This document shows, piece after piece, positions 45,641 to 57,847 of a stretch of DNA of 64,000 nt (within the stretch, counting starts at the first letter, position 1; the number at the start of each line of letters is the position of its first letter). The DNA is from Gnetum montanum (taxonomy: Eukaryota; Streptophyta; Gnetopsida; Gnetales; Gnetaceae): contig MNCI01028444.1 of assembly GCA_015680685.1 (NCBI GenBank), positions 117,494 through 181,493 on the forward strand. Reading direction: 5' to 3'. The notes beneath the pieces are model-generated. The model ran no database searches and was not told the DNA's origin. It saw nothing but the letters and a program-made list of their open reading frames with translations. The position numbers and the translations under genes are program-made.

Positions 45641-47044
45641 TTTCATCAAAGTTAGGGCAATTAGAGAATGTACTGAGTTTTTAATATTTTTTTTGAAATT
45701 AAACAATGTAAACTAAGGACATCTAGACGATTGTTAAAGGGTTCTAGGGTAATTCAACTAGTTCGGAAGGCACAAAAATTATGTTGGTGTGGAATTTATC
45801 AATAAGGACCTCAGATGGTAGAGAAAAAGGCTATGTGATGGTTCATAGGAACATTGAATCAGAGGGATAGTAATAAGGGAAAGAAAATCGTTGGCAATAT
45901 GCTAAGGCTAATAAATGGTGTGTGGAAGATGGGTCATGAGTGCAAATTACAAAGATTACACAAGTGGGTCCTCCCCAAAGCAGGTTCCAACCTTTAATGC
46001 CCTTGCGTAACCACACTTAAAAATGTCTGTGGGCACTCGAAGGGTTAAATGTAATCCACACTGGTTCCACAAAACACACACATGTAAATATCATCGGGAT
46101 GAGGTAAGAATTCTACGCTATACGAGACACAAGCAACAATTACATGGACAATGAGATGAGACGGGGTATAGAAGGGATTGTAGAGATTGGGACATGAGGT
46201 AACTGACCCAAGGCATAATGAATCCTACATGTAAAGCATGATTAATGTGTCATTAACCCGTCGTTCCAAGATCAGGACTAAGTCCATTCCTCTGAGCAGT
46301 GACATCGCATTGTTTTATCCCATGGTGAGCAACTATGAGAGTACCAGAGCAACCAGGCATATGCTCACTTGGCATTTTGTTCAAGGGAGGAGTGATTTTT
46401 GTTTTGTGGCACTTTTCGTTTCATTTTCTTTTCTCTTTCTTCTTTTCTTTTTTCTTCTTTCTTATTTTTTTTGAATGCTGAATCCAAAGAAACCGCCAAC
46501 CTTCAGGCATGGGTGCATGTCTTTCCAGTGGGACCCCCTAGAACAACATTTGATTTTTGAGTGCCTTGTGATTACTCTTACTCCTATTTTGCGTTAGATC
46601 TACAAGGATCTTAGTACAACCATATTGCATGATAACTCCCACAGATGTCACCAAAGAGAATCTGCAAGTTTCCTTGATGTCACATCCTAATCATTCCCTC
46701 TTGGTCCATCCTTCTTCATTCTGGGTACAATGAACACAAAATTAATTTTAAGTTTTAAGAATATCAAGAATATCATTGTACCCTCGAACAGGACCTCTTA
46801 TTTGTAGAGTGGATGAGTGGATGTAATGGGCTCACTATCCAAATAATTGATCACTCGAGACTCGATAACATAGAACACACCTCAACCAATGAGCCACAAG
46901 AGTGTTTTATTCGTAGATGAGATTACTTATAAAAACGTAAAAAGACAAAAAGATAAAATAAGAAATTGAAAAATGAAAAACTGGGAGACAAGACGTTGTA
47001 AAATTAAAGAAAAAATGAAAAATATTTATTAATCCTGCTTGGTA
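45641..47044 (-). other. E4 spacer after gag
   Basis: It parallels the E1 spacer and includes a pyrimidine-rich stretch in element sense near 46910-47030. A second T/C-rich patch lies on the plus strand at 46420-46470. No gene. Confidence 0.55.
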
Positions 47045-49036
47045 TTAAAATGGGGGATATCCCCCATAACTAATTGGTTGAGCATGGCAAGGATTAATAA
47101 ATGAAAGATGAGGATCCTTGCATATTGGAAACATCGAAGCTTGATCATACTTACCCCATTGGGGTTCACACACTTGATTATAGTAAGCATAGTGGGGCAC
47201 TTTATAAGATGTAGTTTTCGGATAACAAGTTGACCCACTATGATAATTGAGACCATAAGATGGTATGCAAGGATTAGGATGTCACCCTCCATGGTTGTAT
47301 TCATTAGGCCGTATGGTTGTTGGAGTGTTAGTTGGTGGCCCTGATGGAGTTACATGAGGTGCTGTGTTAGAAGAGAAGGATGCACCATAGTGTTGGACCT
47401 GTGTTGATTTGGAGGATGCAGTGGCCTTGGAATTGTGTTGTCCATTCCTAGGGTCATTTCTAAAGAAGGGACACCTTCAATGTTGCTGAGGCCTCTCATT
47501 GCCATTGGCAGTAGCAGCACAAGTAACGTTCGTGGGTTGTTGCTGTGGTGCAGACACCTTAGAAATAGTTGATGGTGATGTAGAAGGAGGGAAAAGATGA
47601 GAATGTTGAAATTGAGGAGAAGTGTAAGGTATCCAAGGTGGCGATTGTGTTGGAGAGGATATGGGTTGATAGTATTGAGGAGAATGATAATAATGTGGTG
47701 AGATAGAGGATGTTGACCTAGTTGGAGAAATAGGATGTTGGACTTGATAAGCACTTAGGTTTGGATGATATGAAGGGTCTACCCAGTTTGAGGGTGGCCT
47801 CCCCCATGATTGGGATTGTTGCCATTGTGATCGAACATAGTATCTCTATACGAACTCTGGATGTAACACTCTTTCCCAATACTCTTGTAAATGTGACAAG
47901 ATTGGACATTGGCCCTTGGGGTGATTGTACAGGCAAACGTTACATTGATACGTATGATTGGCAGTTAAGTTCTTATTCTCTTCTACCCTTCTTTCTGATT
48001 TTCTAAGGGTATTTTGTCCTGCTTCTTGGGTTGTCAAAACTTTATTTCCAATAATATTGATATATTCTCCACACTTTTTATGCATCCATTCCAACCTCTT
48101 ATTGATCTTTTCCTCGATTTCATCTAATGATTGTTGTACTAGAAAAGATGGTTCTTCCACCTTGAGATGGGTTGATTTCTCCTTTTGATGATTATGGACC
48201 CTTGTAAAGTTGAGATCTTGGTCATGTTGATGTTTTTCAACACTCTCCCATCTAGCCATTTCTCCTTCTTCTTTTGCTACCCGCTTAATAAGCTCTTGGA
48301 ATTGATGGGTTCGTAGTTCGTATAGTTGACCTTGGGCATACATTCCTATGGTATTTCTTGTTTCATCATGAAGCCCATCAATGATATGATACATTAGCCT
48401 TTCCTCAGAGAACTCATGGCCTAGACAGTTGTTTAACAGTGCATAATATCTTTTTAAGGCCATGTCCAAGGGTTTATGTTGTGCTTGTTTCCACTTTTGG
48501 ATTTGTTTCCTCAGGGCTGACACTCTTGCATAGGTTTGATATCTTTCATTAAAGGCTTCTATCATTGTTGTCCAACGTCATATTGAATTTAGTTTTAACG
48601 ATCTATACCATACTTTTGCTTAGCCAACGAGTGTCATAGGGAAGAGCTTGAGTTTTTTCCAACCATTATAAATGTTGTTCCATGTGCAGGCATCATAGAA
48701 GGCTTGTAAATGTTTATGCGTATCTAAGTCATAGCCTCCTAAGAAATTAGGGAAGTTGTTTAAACCGAGCTTGGGTAGACAACTCTCCTTACAATGCCTA
48801 CGGGAGATTCAAATAGCCTATTGTATTTGCGTTAGGCTTGTAGTGGCTAGTAGGGATTCATCGTCATTAGGTAAGTTATGCATTCGTGTGTTGGAATGAT
48901 GTTGCCTTTATTTATGTTTATAAGAAACCCCCACTTCGGATTGCATACTCCAATCTTCATTGTCAGATAATTCGTTGGTTCTCCAATGAATTGCCTCATT
49001 AGATGTGGCATTATCATAGTCTTGTAGGAGAGGCAT
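47045..49036 (-). pseudogene. E4 gag, nearly intact
   Basis: About 660 codons from MPLLQDYDNATSNE. The core ORF is open for 239 codons (48565-47846) and includes LDMALKRYYALLNNCLGHEF, HIIDGLHDETRNTIGMYAQG and a helical stretch. The knuckle-like CNVCLYNHPKGQC lies near 47925. The tail is rich in P, Q, S, Y and H and ends YGGYPPF at 47045. A few stops remain, including TGA at the complement of 48578-48580, shared with E1. With no pol behind it, this Gag would need a helper. A 16-bp palindrome (TGGGGGATATCCCCCA) spans its last codons. Confidence 0.8.
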
Positions 49037-49158
49037 GATTGTGAAACTATGGGTGAATTTGTATGTGAATTTTTGTAATTATTTCTTCTTAAAAGATATA
49101 TCATTAATTCCTATACAATGATCTTGTATGATATAACTAATCTAGATAACTAGCATTG

Positions 49159-49177
49159 TCCCTGGCAACGATGCCAA
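49159..49177 (-). other. E4 primer-binding site, tRNA-Asp type
   Basis: Minus strand TTGGCATCGTTGCCAGGGA. It has only a few differences from the tRNA-Asp complement and is the best preserved site in the window. Confidence 0.7.
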
Positions 49178-50074
49178 TGATGAGTGACGAGGTACCCATA
49201 CACTCAACCATAAGAATATGAGCATTTCACGAATGATCTGGTCGAACTCTGTAGACAGACTAGTTGTGGTATCTAGACAATTATTCTTAGGTCGCAGTTC
49301 ACTATCTTCCCACCTGGACTAGTATTAGATTTGTCACGTATGATTTAGTCCAAGGTGAGGTGTATGATGTGTTTTTACACTAATGCTACTCCTGGGTATG
49401 CTGGAAAATAATATTGCTAAGCTAGGAGAGAGAGAGGGTCAGAGAATCTAAGCTAGCCTAAGTGTGATGAGCATCCATTCCTTAATCATCTGTACACATC
49501 TTGGACCTCATGCACGACTACCATTGGGATTACCAAGCACAAATCCTAGGTACGCTACTGGGTTACCAAGTAGTCACACTTAAATGCTCGTGATCAAGTC
49601 GTACTCATTCCGCGTTACTAGGAGATAAGGGTAGAGAGATATTAACTAAGAAAGAAATGAGTAACAATAAGAATAACAATTAATTAACTAAATAATTAAG
49701 CTAAGTGGATGTTGCAATGATGAAGTAATCTTGATCTTTATTGCTAGTCATGTGCGTGTCCAAGTACGTCACACTCAAATAAGAATGTTGTACAATTACA
49801 ATCATCACACTGCGGGCATGCACTGGGAGAAAAGGGTTGAGAGGAAAAATTGACAGAAAGTCCCTACTTTAACACTAAGAACTAAAATCAAAACTTAACA
49901 CTTAAAACTCCAATATGCCTTCCTCTTATTTATAGATGAGGAGATAGGTTGCGATATCACGTATGTGATATCGCGTATGCGATATCACGTCGGCTGTGAT
50001 ATCGTGGATGCGATATCGTGGCTGCTGCGTTATCATGGCAGTGATATCACAGCCAACGATATCATGACTCATCA
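49178..50074 (-). repeat. E4 5' LTR
   Basis: 897 bp, colinear with 43544-44458, with the same GATATC palindrome cluster (49950-50060). Confidence 0.95.
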
Positions 50075-50079
50075 CCTAC
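50075..50079. repeat. E4 target-site duplication, right copy (CCTAC)
   Basis: Matches 43539-43543. Confidence 0.93.
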
Positions 50080-50990
50080 TTTGAAGAAAAGGGTAGATGC
50101 TTGAGTCAGGGAGGTAGAGCCTTCCCAACAAGTCTACATATCCTTGTGATGAGGTTCACAAAAGAATCAAGACCATGTAGTTCTATTGGTAATGGTTAAG
50201 ATAACATGGAACTTGTATGAATCTCCATACCCTACCGCTCATTCTTGAGGAAAAGAATCTTCTATCCACTAATAAGGCATGGTTTCCTAAGCTCTTTCCC
50301 ATATGAAAGAAGTGACATCCTTAAGGCTTAAGTATTTTTTTGTATTCTTTTTCAAATGTGGAGAGCCTAACGGATATTAAGGAACTCTATCCAACTAAAA
50401 GCTTAGTTGAAAATTGTAGAAAAGAAGATCCAATAGGAAGGATTATTTAACAATAAAGCATGAATGTTGAACTCAACCTAACATCCAATTGAGGGTTAGA
50501 GATGTCTGCACAACCTAGGTTTAAAAAAAATATTTGTCATTTTTCACACAAACTATACCAACCTTGCTACTCAAAGAAAAGTTATTTAATATGTGAGTCA
50601 ATCATATACCTTTTATAGTAATATGAGAGTGTAGAGTTGAACCTATGCAACCAAGGAAGGCTATTTTGTACCTTGGGAAAACCACTTCCCATGCCTAGTA
50701 ATAGCCAACACTAGCATATGCAAGGATCTTAGGATTCTAGCTTGATTGTGGTATCATCCAACTCCTTAATTGCAAGGAAAGACATACTGATTCTCTACCC
50801 CTTAGAAGTGGTCTATTTGAGATCCACTTTGGTACAATCTAGCCTATCATACATAAATCAATTTTTTTAGGTAAAACTCTAACTCCCAAATACTATGGAT
50901 TTCATTACGAAGCAGATGTCTCTTGTCAACTACCCCTATACATGCACAGAGGTAAATCAATGTGATTCATTACACAAAAGTTCACGATGA
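50080..50990. other. Unassigned stretch between E4 and the E6 integrase
   Basis: Probably the 3' untranslated part of E6, or the older sequence E4 landed in. No coding frame or LTR end is recognised. Confidence 0.35.
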
Positions 50991-50999
50991 ACATCTACT

Positions 51000-51095
51000 T
51001 ATTCCTAAGATCTTGCCATTTCTCCCAGGTATCCTTCTTCAAGGATGTACCTTGCCAATGTACTACGAACTTGACCTTCTAATGAAGAGCAAAAC
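51000..51095 (-). pseudogene. E6 chromodomain after integrase
   Basis: The minus-strand frame reads KVKFVVHWQGTSLKKDTWEK then WQDLRN. This fits the chromodomain core (F/Y-V-x-W-x-G, then T-W-E). Such domains steer chromovirus integration to marked chromatin. A stop lies just before this piece. Confidence 0.65.
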
Positions 51096-51184
51096 CTATG
51101 GTGTGCATATTGAAAATGGAATAAATCCATCATCCTTTAACTATCTTAATGTTTTGAGGTCCTTAATATCTTAATGTTGCTAGA

Positions 51185-52400
51185 TCAACATCCCTTCAAT
51201 TAAACATTTTCAACATAGAGACATGGAACACATGATGTTATTTTGCTACATATGCTAGCAACCAAAACTTGTAAGCAACTAAGTTCACATGAGAAATGAT
51301 CTTGATATGCCCATCATAACATCTCAAGAACTTCTAGCTTGCCCTCTTCTTTGGCCTTATCTTTCCATGTACTCCATCTTTAAAAGGGTTTCTTTTCCTA
51401 TAGCTAACTTCAACAGCCTCCACTTGCTATTAGTGTACTTCTTCATATGTTAGATATACTTCTTCAAGTATAGTCTAGTCACTTGGATACAATCTACCCA
51501 AGATTTCACGGGCTCATCTATTAAAGGATTGAGACCTTGATGTGAGGTTTCCCATAGTTGGGGTACTGATGGTTGTCTCCTTAAGTCCAACTTTTCTAGA
51601 GAGAATCCTATGGTTGAGGACTTCTAAATGCTATAGTTGAATTGAGTCACAAGCAGTAAATCCACCTAGTTTATTTAATTAAATTGAATAAAGTACCTTA
51701 AGTATTCTTCTAGAATATTATTCACTCATTCTATTTGTCCATCCATGTAAGGATGATACTTCTAAGACATCTACAACTTTGTATCTAGCATCTCAAATAA
51801 CCTCAGATAGAAATCCCTCATGAAACAAAAGCTACAATTTGAACAATTCTTGATTGCAATTTGAAGTAGCAAACCACATTGTCAAAGAATAAAGATGTCA
51901 CATTCTTAGCCATGCAAGGAGTGAAGCATGGAATGAAAATAACATACTTTAAGAATTTATCCACAACTACAAGAATGTTAGAATATTTTTGTATATGGAA
52001 ACTTTTGTGATGAAATCCATGAAAATGGTCATCTATAGCAGTTCTAGATTCTCCAAGGGATGGAGGAAATCCCTTGGTTTCTCATTGTAACTCTTATCAT
52101 TTTGGAAAACTAAACAACTTGACATAAAATTTTTCACATCAACCCCCATGTTAAGACAATAGAAATTTCTTCCACCAATGCCACCATTTGTTCATGCCTT
52201 GGATGAGATGCTTAGAGGATGCTATGACATTCATCAATGATTTGAGAAAGAAAATCATCCTAATTAGGAACATAGATTTACTTTTGCTTGAACATGAGTT
52301 GACCATCCACTTCACTAAAATCAGATCCATTGCCTCCATGGACCAACTTCAACAACTCTTAAGCATGGTAATCATGATCCAATCTATGTTTAATTTTTTG
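51185..52400 (-). pseudogene. E6 integrase
   Basis: Recognised blocks: an N-terminal piece near 52200, DFITKVSIYKN near 52030, YPYMDGQIE near 51740 (the usual HPQTDGQTE region), NNILEEYLRYFIQFN near 51710, and the GPY/F end with HHVFHVSMLKMF near 51200. Decayed throughout. Confidence 0.65.
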
Positions 52401-52499
52401 CTAAAGTTTATGATTGGCCACCACCTAAGAGCTATTGGGATAACTGATAATCTCCATTGAGTGCACCTAAGGATGTTAGGTTAAAGTATCAATTACCAT

Positions 52500-53900
52500 G
52501 TTTTTCTTGCCTCACTAATAAACAAATTGAAGGTTAAACTTCTACAACAAACTTAACCATTAAGCTTGTGTTGACTTCAACTTGGATTGATTGAGAAGAT
52601 AACTCATGCCACTATTATTTATTTTGACTACCATGAGACCACCTAGGAGATAACATCACCAAGAAAAAAGGTAGTGCATAATGACAAATGTATTGTTTTT
52701 ATGTACCAACCACAACTATTCTATTTGATTTAGCTTCTTTGATTCAAATATCACTAAATGATTATTTTGTAAGAGCACCCCTTCAATTGCCTCATCTCAA
52801 CCATTAGTGTGAACTTTAAATGAGTTTTAGAAGTTAGAGGAAGTTAGCACACACTAAGTTGTGAAGGTCATCTTGATTTGGTCAAAAGCTTCTTAGCATT
52901 GGATGTTGTAATCCTAAGAGACATCTTTATTTTGCAAATTAGTCAAGGTTGTTTTCACTCTAGAGAACCCATGAACAAATCTTTTGGAACAACTGGAAAA
53001 TCCCAAGAATTGATGTAGTTCATGCATGTTATTTAGGATAGACCATGTTGCAATGGCCTCCACCTTTATTTGATTTGGGTTTACCATGTTTTCACTAATG
53101 ATGTGGCCTAAGAATTTCAATCTTGCCTTTAGAAACTCACACTTCTCATGCTTGACATACAAATTATGCTCTTGCATTTTGGAAAACATTAGGTCCAAAT
53201 GTTAAATTTGTTTCTCCATAATACAAGAGTACCCTAGAATATCTTTGAGATATACCACCAAGAACTTGTCAAGATATAAGTGGAACACCTAGTTCATGAG
53301 TGTGTAGAGGGTAGTAAGAGTGTTGCACAACTCCAATGGCATGAATATCCACTTGTACAAACCATAACGAGTGACATAAGCCATCTTCTCTTCATCTCCT
53401 CCTACAATTTGCACCTAATAGTAAGCTTAGTGAAGTTTGAGTCTTGAGAAGACTTGAGCTCCTACTAGCTAGTTGAATAGGTCTAAAACCAAAGGTACTA
53501 AATATCCATTCTTAATGATGTACTTGTTCAAGTGCTTAAAGTTGTAGCATAGCCTCAACATGCTATTTTCTTTCTAAGAAAATAACACTATAGCTCCATA
53601 GGAAGATTTGGAAGATTTTATTCTTTAGCTTTGTCAACTTAAAGGTAATCATTCTATAAGGTCACTATCTAGGAGGGGTAGTTCTCAGTAGTAGCTTGAT
53701 CTTGTGATCTACAACCTATTACTCTGACAGTTCACTAAGAAACTCTCAATATGATGTTCTTATACATTTTCAATATGTACTTAATATGCACATTCATCTT
53801 AGCAACATTTTCCTCTTTTGCTTCTCTCAAGATAACGAGAAACATTTGTTATGTTGGCTCTTGAGCAACCCATTTCGTTACCATTGGTTAGATAATTTAG
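52500..53900 (-). pseudogene. E6 reverse transcriptase and RNase H
   Basis: RT: YGLYKWIFMPLELCNT near 53360; VVYLKDI (YxDD region, first Asp lost) near 53245; and a well-kept stretch at 53198-52914 with CEFLKARLKFLGHIISENMV and HQFLGF. RNase H: GVLLQNNHLVIFESKKLNQ near 52760. The YL-D form and order are typical of chromoviruses. Confidence 0.7.
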
Positions 53901-54255
53901 ATCTCATGAAGGATACCAATTGCTCTTGATGCAAAGTTTTTTATCAAATAAGGTGATCCATCATGTTAAATGTAGAGGATATTAATATATGAGGCAACCA
54001 CTAGGAAAATTTCCTAGCATTATATCCTTATACCTTCCCAACACATTTACAATTTGCACATTCATTTCAGTAGCATTATCATTTTTTATCTCTCTTAAGA
54101 TAATGAAAAACATTTGTTATGTTGGATCTGAAGCAATCCATTTCATTACCATTTGTAACACAACTTGAACATTGTGAAGGATACTAGTTGCTTCTGGTGT
54201 AAAGGTTTTCATTACATACGGTGATTCCTCATGTGAAATATAGAGGACATTAAGA
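53790..54255 (-). repeat. Tandem duplication in E6 (protease-RT linker)
   Basis: Two units about 250 bp apart, near 53790-53985 and 54040-54255. Both contain AAACATTTGTTATGTTGG(A/C)TCT, a CCATTTC(A/G)TTACCATT word and GGTGAT(C/T)C(A/C)TCATGT. Confidence 0.65.
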
Positions 54256-54273
54256 TGCCTTCTTAAAAAACTC

Positions 54274-54800
54274 TTGTCTAAGAATGACCTAAAAAGAATT
54301 AATGTCTAGGACTAAACAATCCATCTTTCTACTCCACTAGCCTACCTTCACCACCACATCCTTCGCTACTTCAGCACATCTAATCAAATAGAATTTGACT
54401 AAATTACAAGATGTGGAAGTCAATTTAACTTGAAAATTGAGAATACAATTGATTTCTAGTAAAAGAAAGTTATGGTTGGTACCTTTGTCAATTAAGTGAT
54501 CTACCATCTTTGATGAAAATTATACCATAACCATCTGTCCAAGAATGACTTAGAAAGAGTCAATGTCTAGGACCAAAAAATCCATCTTGCTACTCCACTA
54601 GCATACCTTCACCACCGCATCCTTTACTACTCCAATACATCTAATTAGATAGAAGCAGGCTAACTTATAGAATTCCAAAGATGATTAGAGTTGTAAATTG
54701 AGACTATAAGTAATTTTTGGTAAAAGAAAGTTACGGCTAGCACTTGTGTCAACCAATGCATGTATCATCTCTCATGGAAACTACATTGGAAACATCTATA
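54274..54800 (-). repeat. Tandem duplication of the E6 protease segment
   Basis: Unit 1 (about 54274-54535) and unit 2 (about 54536-54800) share AAGAATGAC(C/T)TA(A/G)AAAGA, then ATCCATCTT, CTACTCCACTAGC and the protease core. On the minus strand the active-site regions read LIDKGTNHNFL (about 54475-54500) and LVDTSASRNFL (about 54730-54760). Neither keeps an intact D-T/S-G. Confidence 0.7.
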
Positions 54801-54999
54801 GTGAACATAAGTTGATTTCTTGCTTTGGTTTTTTGTTGATACATGCTACTAAATCGTTGCCAAGCTCTAAGAGGTCTACTCCATCACCCCAAGGATTTTG
54901 ATCTCTTACCTATTCTTGTTCATCTTAGTTACTCAAGCCCATGGTTAATACTTGAGAGTGTTTAATCATCGGCCACCATTTGGACTCCTTCCAACTAGT

Positions 55000-56390
55000 C
55001 ATTGATTGAAGTTTTGTGGGTAGTCTCAAGTGATATTATATTTTAAGCAAATTAAGCATATTATATTAAGATTCTTAGAAGGAGTGTTCATGGATCCTCC
55101 AAAGTATGGGTTCTTGTCTTCAAACTTATGATAGTCTTTAAAAGCCCATTTCTTTTCATTACCCTAATAAGAAGCCTAGGAACCAAGGGTAACAATAGAA
55201 CATTAACCCTAAAAATTGCCACCAAAATTCCTTGCTCTAGTCCTGTTGAACCTACTACTAGACCTTTTGTTATACTAGGGTACATCTATAGTGTTTGTTT
55301 TTTGCTTTTAAGGCTTAAAATTAACCACTAAGTTGGTACCCAACTTAAGAGCTTATTTGTATTTTATGATCTTATGGGTTTTTATTTTTTTTGGGCCCAA
55401 GATTTTAGGCCATTAAAAAAAGTCAAAATTTTTCCTTGTCATCCATAACTGGAATCTCTAATACCACCTCCTAATACTTTTTAAGGTAATCCTCTAGCCT
55501 CTCGTTCTACTGGAACTCTTTTAGTTTCACCCAAGCTTTATAAATAGATGTGTCTAGGTAGAATTTCTTAACCAATGTAGTTTTAAGATCATCCCATGTC
55601 TCAAATATCCTTTAAGCTATCCTCAACTTTATTTCTTGGACAATGTCAAGTCATTAAGTTTGAGCAACTTTCCCCAAGATTTGTGAAGCAATGCTAACTT
55701 TTATTTCCTTTGGATACTTATTCATCTTTAAGAAGCACTCCATTTCAAAGATGATGACATTCAAGAGATTATCATCGTAATCACCTTTGTAGACTTTGGG
55801 TTCTTTAGCTTTGAATTTGTGTATTGATCACCATGAGCCAAATATGACTTTCTTTGCTTGAATAGTTAACTAGTCCTCAAGTTTCTCATTTCTTGCTTAA
55901 GCTTTTCTACCTTTGCCTCTAGGATAATCATCCTTTGTAGAATGTCACTTAGAGAGACTTGGACATCATTAATGAAATTCCTCATCCATTTAATTTAAGC
56001 TCGTGGTACAAAATTTTGAGCCATAGAGAGCTTATGTTTGACACTTGAATTTAGTTCTCATAGATATGGGACATCCATTTTGTCCATAAATTCATAAACC
56101 ATTTTAATCAATTCAACAGCTTGAAGGAGGCTAAGAATCATGTTGTTAACTTTTAAGAGCTAACTCCATAGCTTTTGCACCTTTTCAAGGGAGTCATCCT
56201 CATGCTTCTAGAAAGGCACATCCTCATTATCATTCAAGTATTCATATTTAGGTTCTTCCTTGTGCATTTTTTCATGCATACAATCTTCCATGTCATCAAC
56301 CATAATTATCCTTATCTTATTATGAGGATTAGGGCTAGGAGGATCATTGTCAAAATTTTGACTTCCTTTGCTCTTCTTCTTATGTATCAT
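55000..56390 (-). pseudogene. E6 gag
   Basis: The N-terminal part is open from 56390 (MIHKKKSKGSQNFDND, acidic stretch). The core near 55800-55480 includes TWDDLKTTLVKKFYLDTSI and WVKLKEFQ, the retrotransposon gag signature. A degraded zinc knuckle (CLICLKYN) lies near 55030. Confidence 0.6.
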
Positions 56391-56429
56391 AACTACACTA
56401 GAATCACAAACAGCATATTACAATCATAA

Positions 56430-57490
56430 ATCATGAACCACCATCAACCTTGAATTGCAAACCATGGCTTTAATATTGAGTGTAATGATTTTTTCCTAGA
56501 GAAGCATTGTGATGAGCTTAAAGAAGAGGGTAGGCCATTCATATGAATTTTGAGCATCAACGTAGTTGCAATTTGTGGAATTTAACTTTGGTGCAATAGT
56601 TTCCTAGAGATGGAGGGATGGAAAAATGGAAATTGAATGGCAAAAATAAACAAGCAACCACTGCAAAAATTTTAATATTTATAATTTTTATATGGTTTTT
56701 ATATATAATGTCTATATAATATATACATTATAATTATATCAACTATAACTTGCAATACAATAAACTAAAATAGAAATTAAGTAAACACTAATTAAAAAAT
56801 TAACAATATGTAATACAAAATGAAATCGATTGGAATGCATGAATTTGACAAGAATGCTTATTTAAAAAATAAATTGATTTGGGGTTTAACATAGCCCTCA
56901 ACTAGTCTTTGGCTAGTGCCTAGCCATAAAGGTGAAAATAAAATAAAATAAATAATAATAAAAACATTAATAAATATGTAACTATAAACAAAATAAAATT
57001 ATGCTATTGTCATCCTAAGATATCCTTTTAGGCTATCCAAAATTTAATACATTAAAAACATGTAGACATTTAATAGGACAAAGATCATTAACATTCATTA
57101 TCCAACATAACAAAATAAAAATTAAACTTGTTCATTGTCCAAATGTCTAAATATTTATTTACTAATTATGTACATATGTTTATTCCTATATTGATAATAA
57201 ATTCTTATTATTAGATATGAGTCCACATATAACTCAGTTAGAAAGGCCCTTCCTAGGATTAATTAGGCTTAACATCACCTCACAAGGTTTGCTTCATTAG
57301 GTGTAACAATGTTTTATAAGCTCAAGGTCTAAACCGTTCCTATGATTTAAGGATTCGAGATGCATTACTTACATGTAACTCATTCCCTAACTTGTTCTTG
57401 GCATAGCTCCTAAGTTGGTTATACCCTACTATCATATCCTTTATTAATTGGTTATTCCCCCCTAATTAAACTAAGGTATGTAACATACCA
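56430..57490 (-). other. E6 5' flank, possible LTR region
   Basis: AT-rich with runs such as TATATAATGTCTATATAATATA (56700). TGTTACATACC at its right end resembles a chromovirus LTR start. No PBS is identified, so LTR status is uncertain. Confidence 0.3.
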
Positions 57491-57847
57491 AGGTTAATTA
57501 GCAAATATAAATTATTAAAAGAAAACATGGTCAAAGGAAATACCAAAAGAAAGAATTGCCCTAGGTTTGATATATCTAGATGACTAAGAGGGTACCAAAG
57601 GCAATGGCTAAACAAGTGTTAGTATCCATCATTGGTCATCATAATAGGGATTTGACCATTGATTCCTATGGAAGACATGATGGGAAACACAAAGAAGAGC
57701 CATGCAAAAAAGTACCACTAGTTAGAAGAGATGGCCATACAAAAGAAAAATAGGAAGATAACTCAACAAAAATGAAAAAGAGGAATAACAAAAGTTAAGA
57801 ATGAGATAAAAACAAAAGCAAAAAGAAAACAATAGTCCAAAGAGTAC
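57491..57847. other. Unassigned stretch before E5
   Basis: A-rich and G-rich on the plus strand, no gene. It ends in AGTAC, the left target-site copy of E5, whose partner is outside the window. Confidence 0.35.

Larger units (their letters stand above)
43544..50074 (-). mobile_element. E4: complete non-autonomous element, gag plus accessory gene
   Basis: A 6531-bp minus-strand element, apparently the youngest here, because its LTRs are the most alike and its gag the least broken. Element order: 5' LTR (50074-49178), PBS, gag (49036-47045), spacer, internal TATA and polypurine-like sites, a shortened accessory gene (45398 to about 44600), polypurine tract, 3' LTR (44458-43544). No pol at all. 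One ambiguous base (n) lies at 45420. Confidence 0.94.
50990..57490 (-). mobile_element. E6: old chromovirus (Ty3/gypsy), minus strand
   Basis: Order on the minus strand: gag (56390 to about 55000), protease (about 54800-54280, duplicated), RT (about 53900-52950), RNase H (about 52900-52500), integrase (about 52400-51185), chromodomain (about 51090-51010). A separate lineage from the other elements. A possible LTR start TGTTACATACCTTAGTTTAA lies at about 57489 on the minus strand. I could not identify the other LTR or any target duplication. Very many stops and frame shifts. Confidence 0.75.

Noticed and set aside
47350-47754. 134-codon minus-strand frame in E4
   Set aside because: It is a different frame of the proline-rich gag tail; the gag frame ending GGYPPF explains the region.
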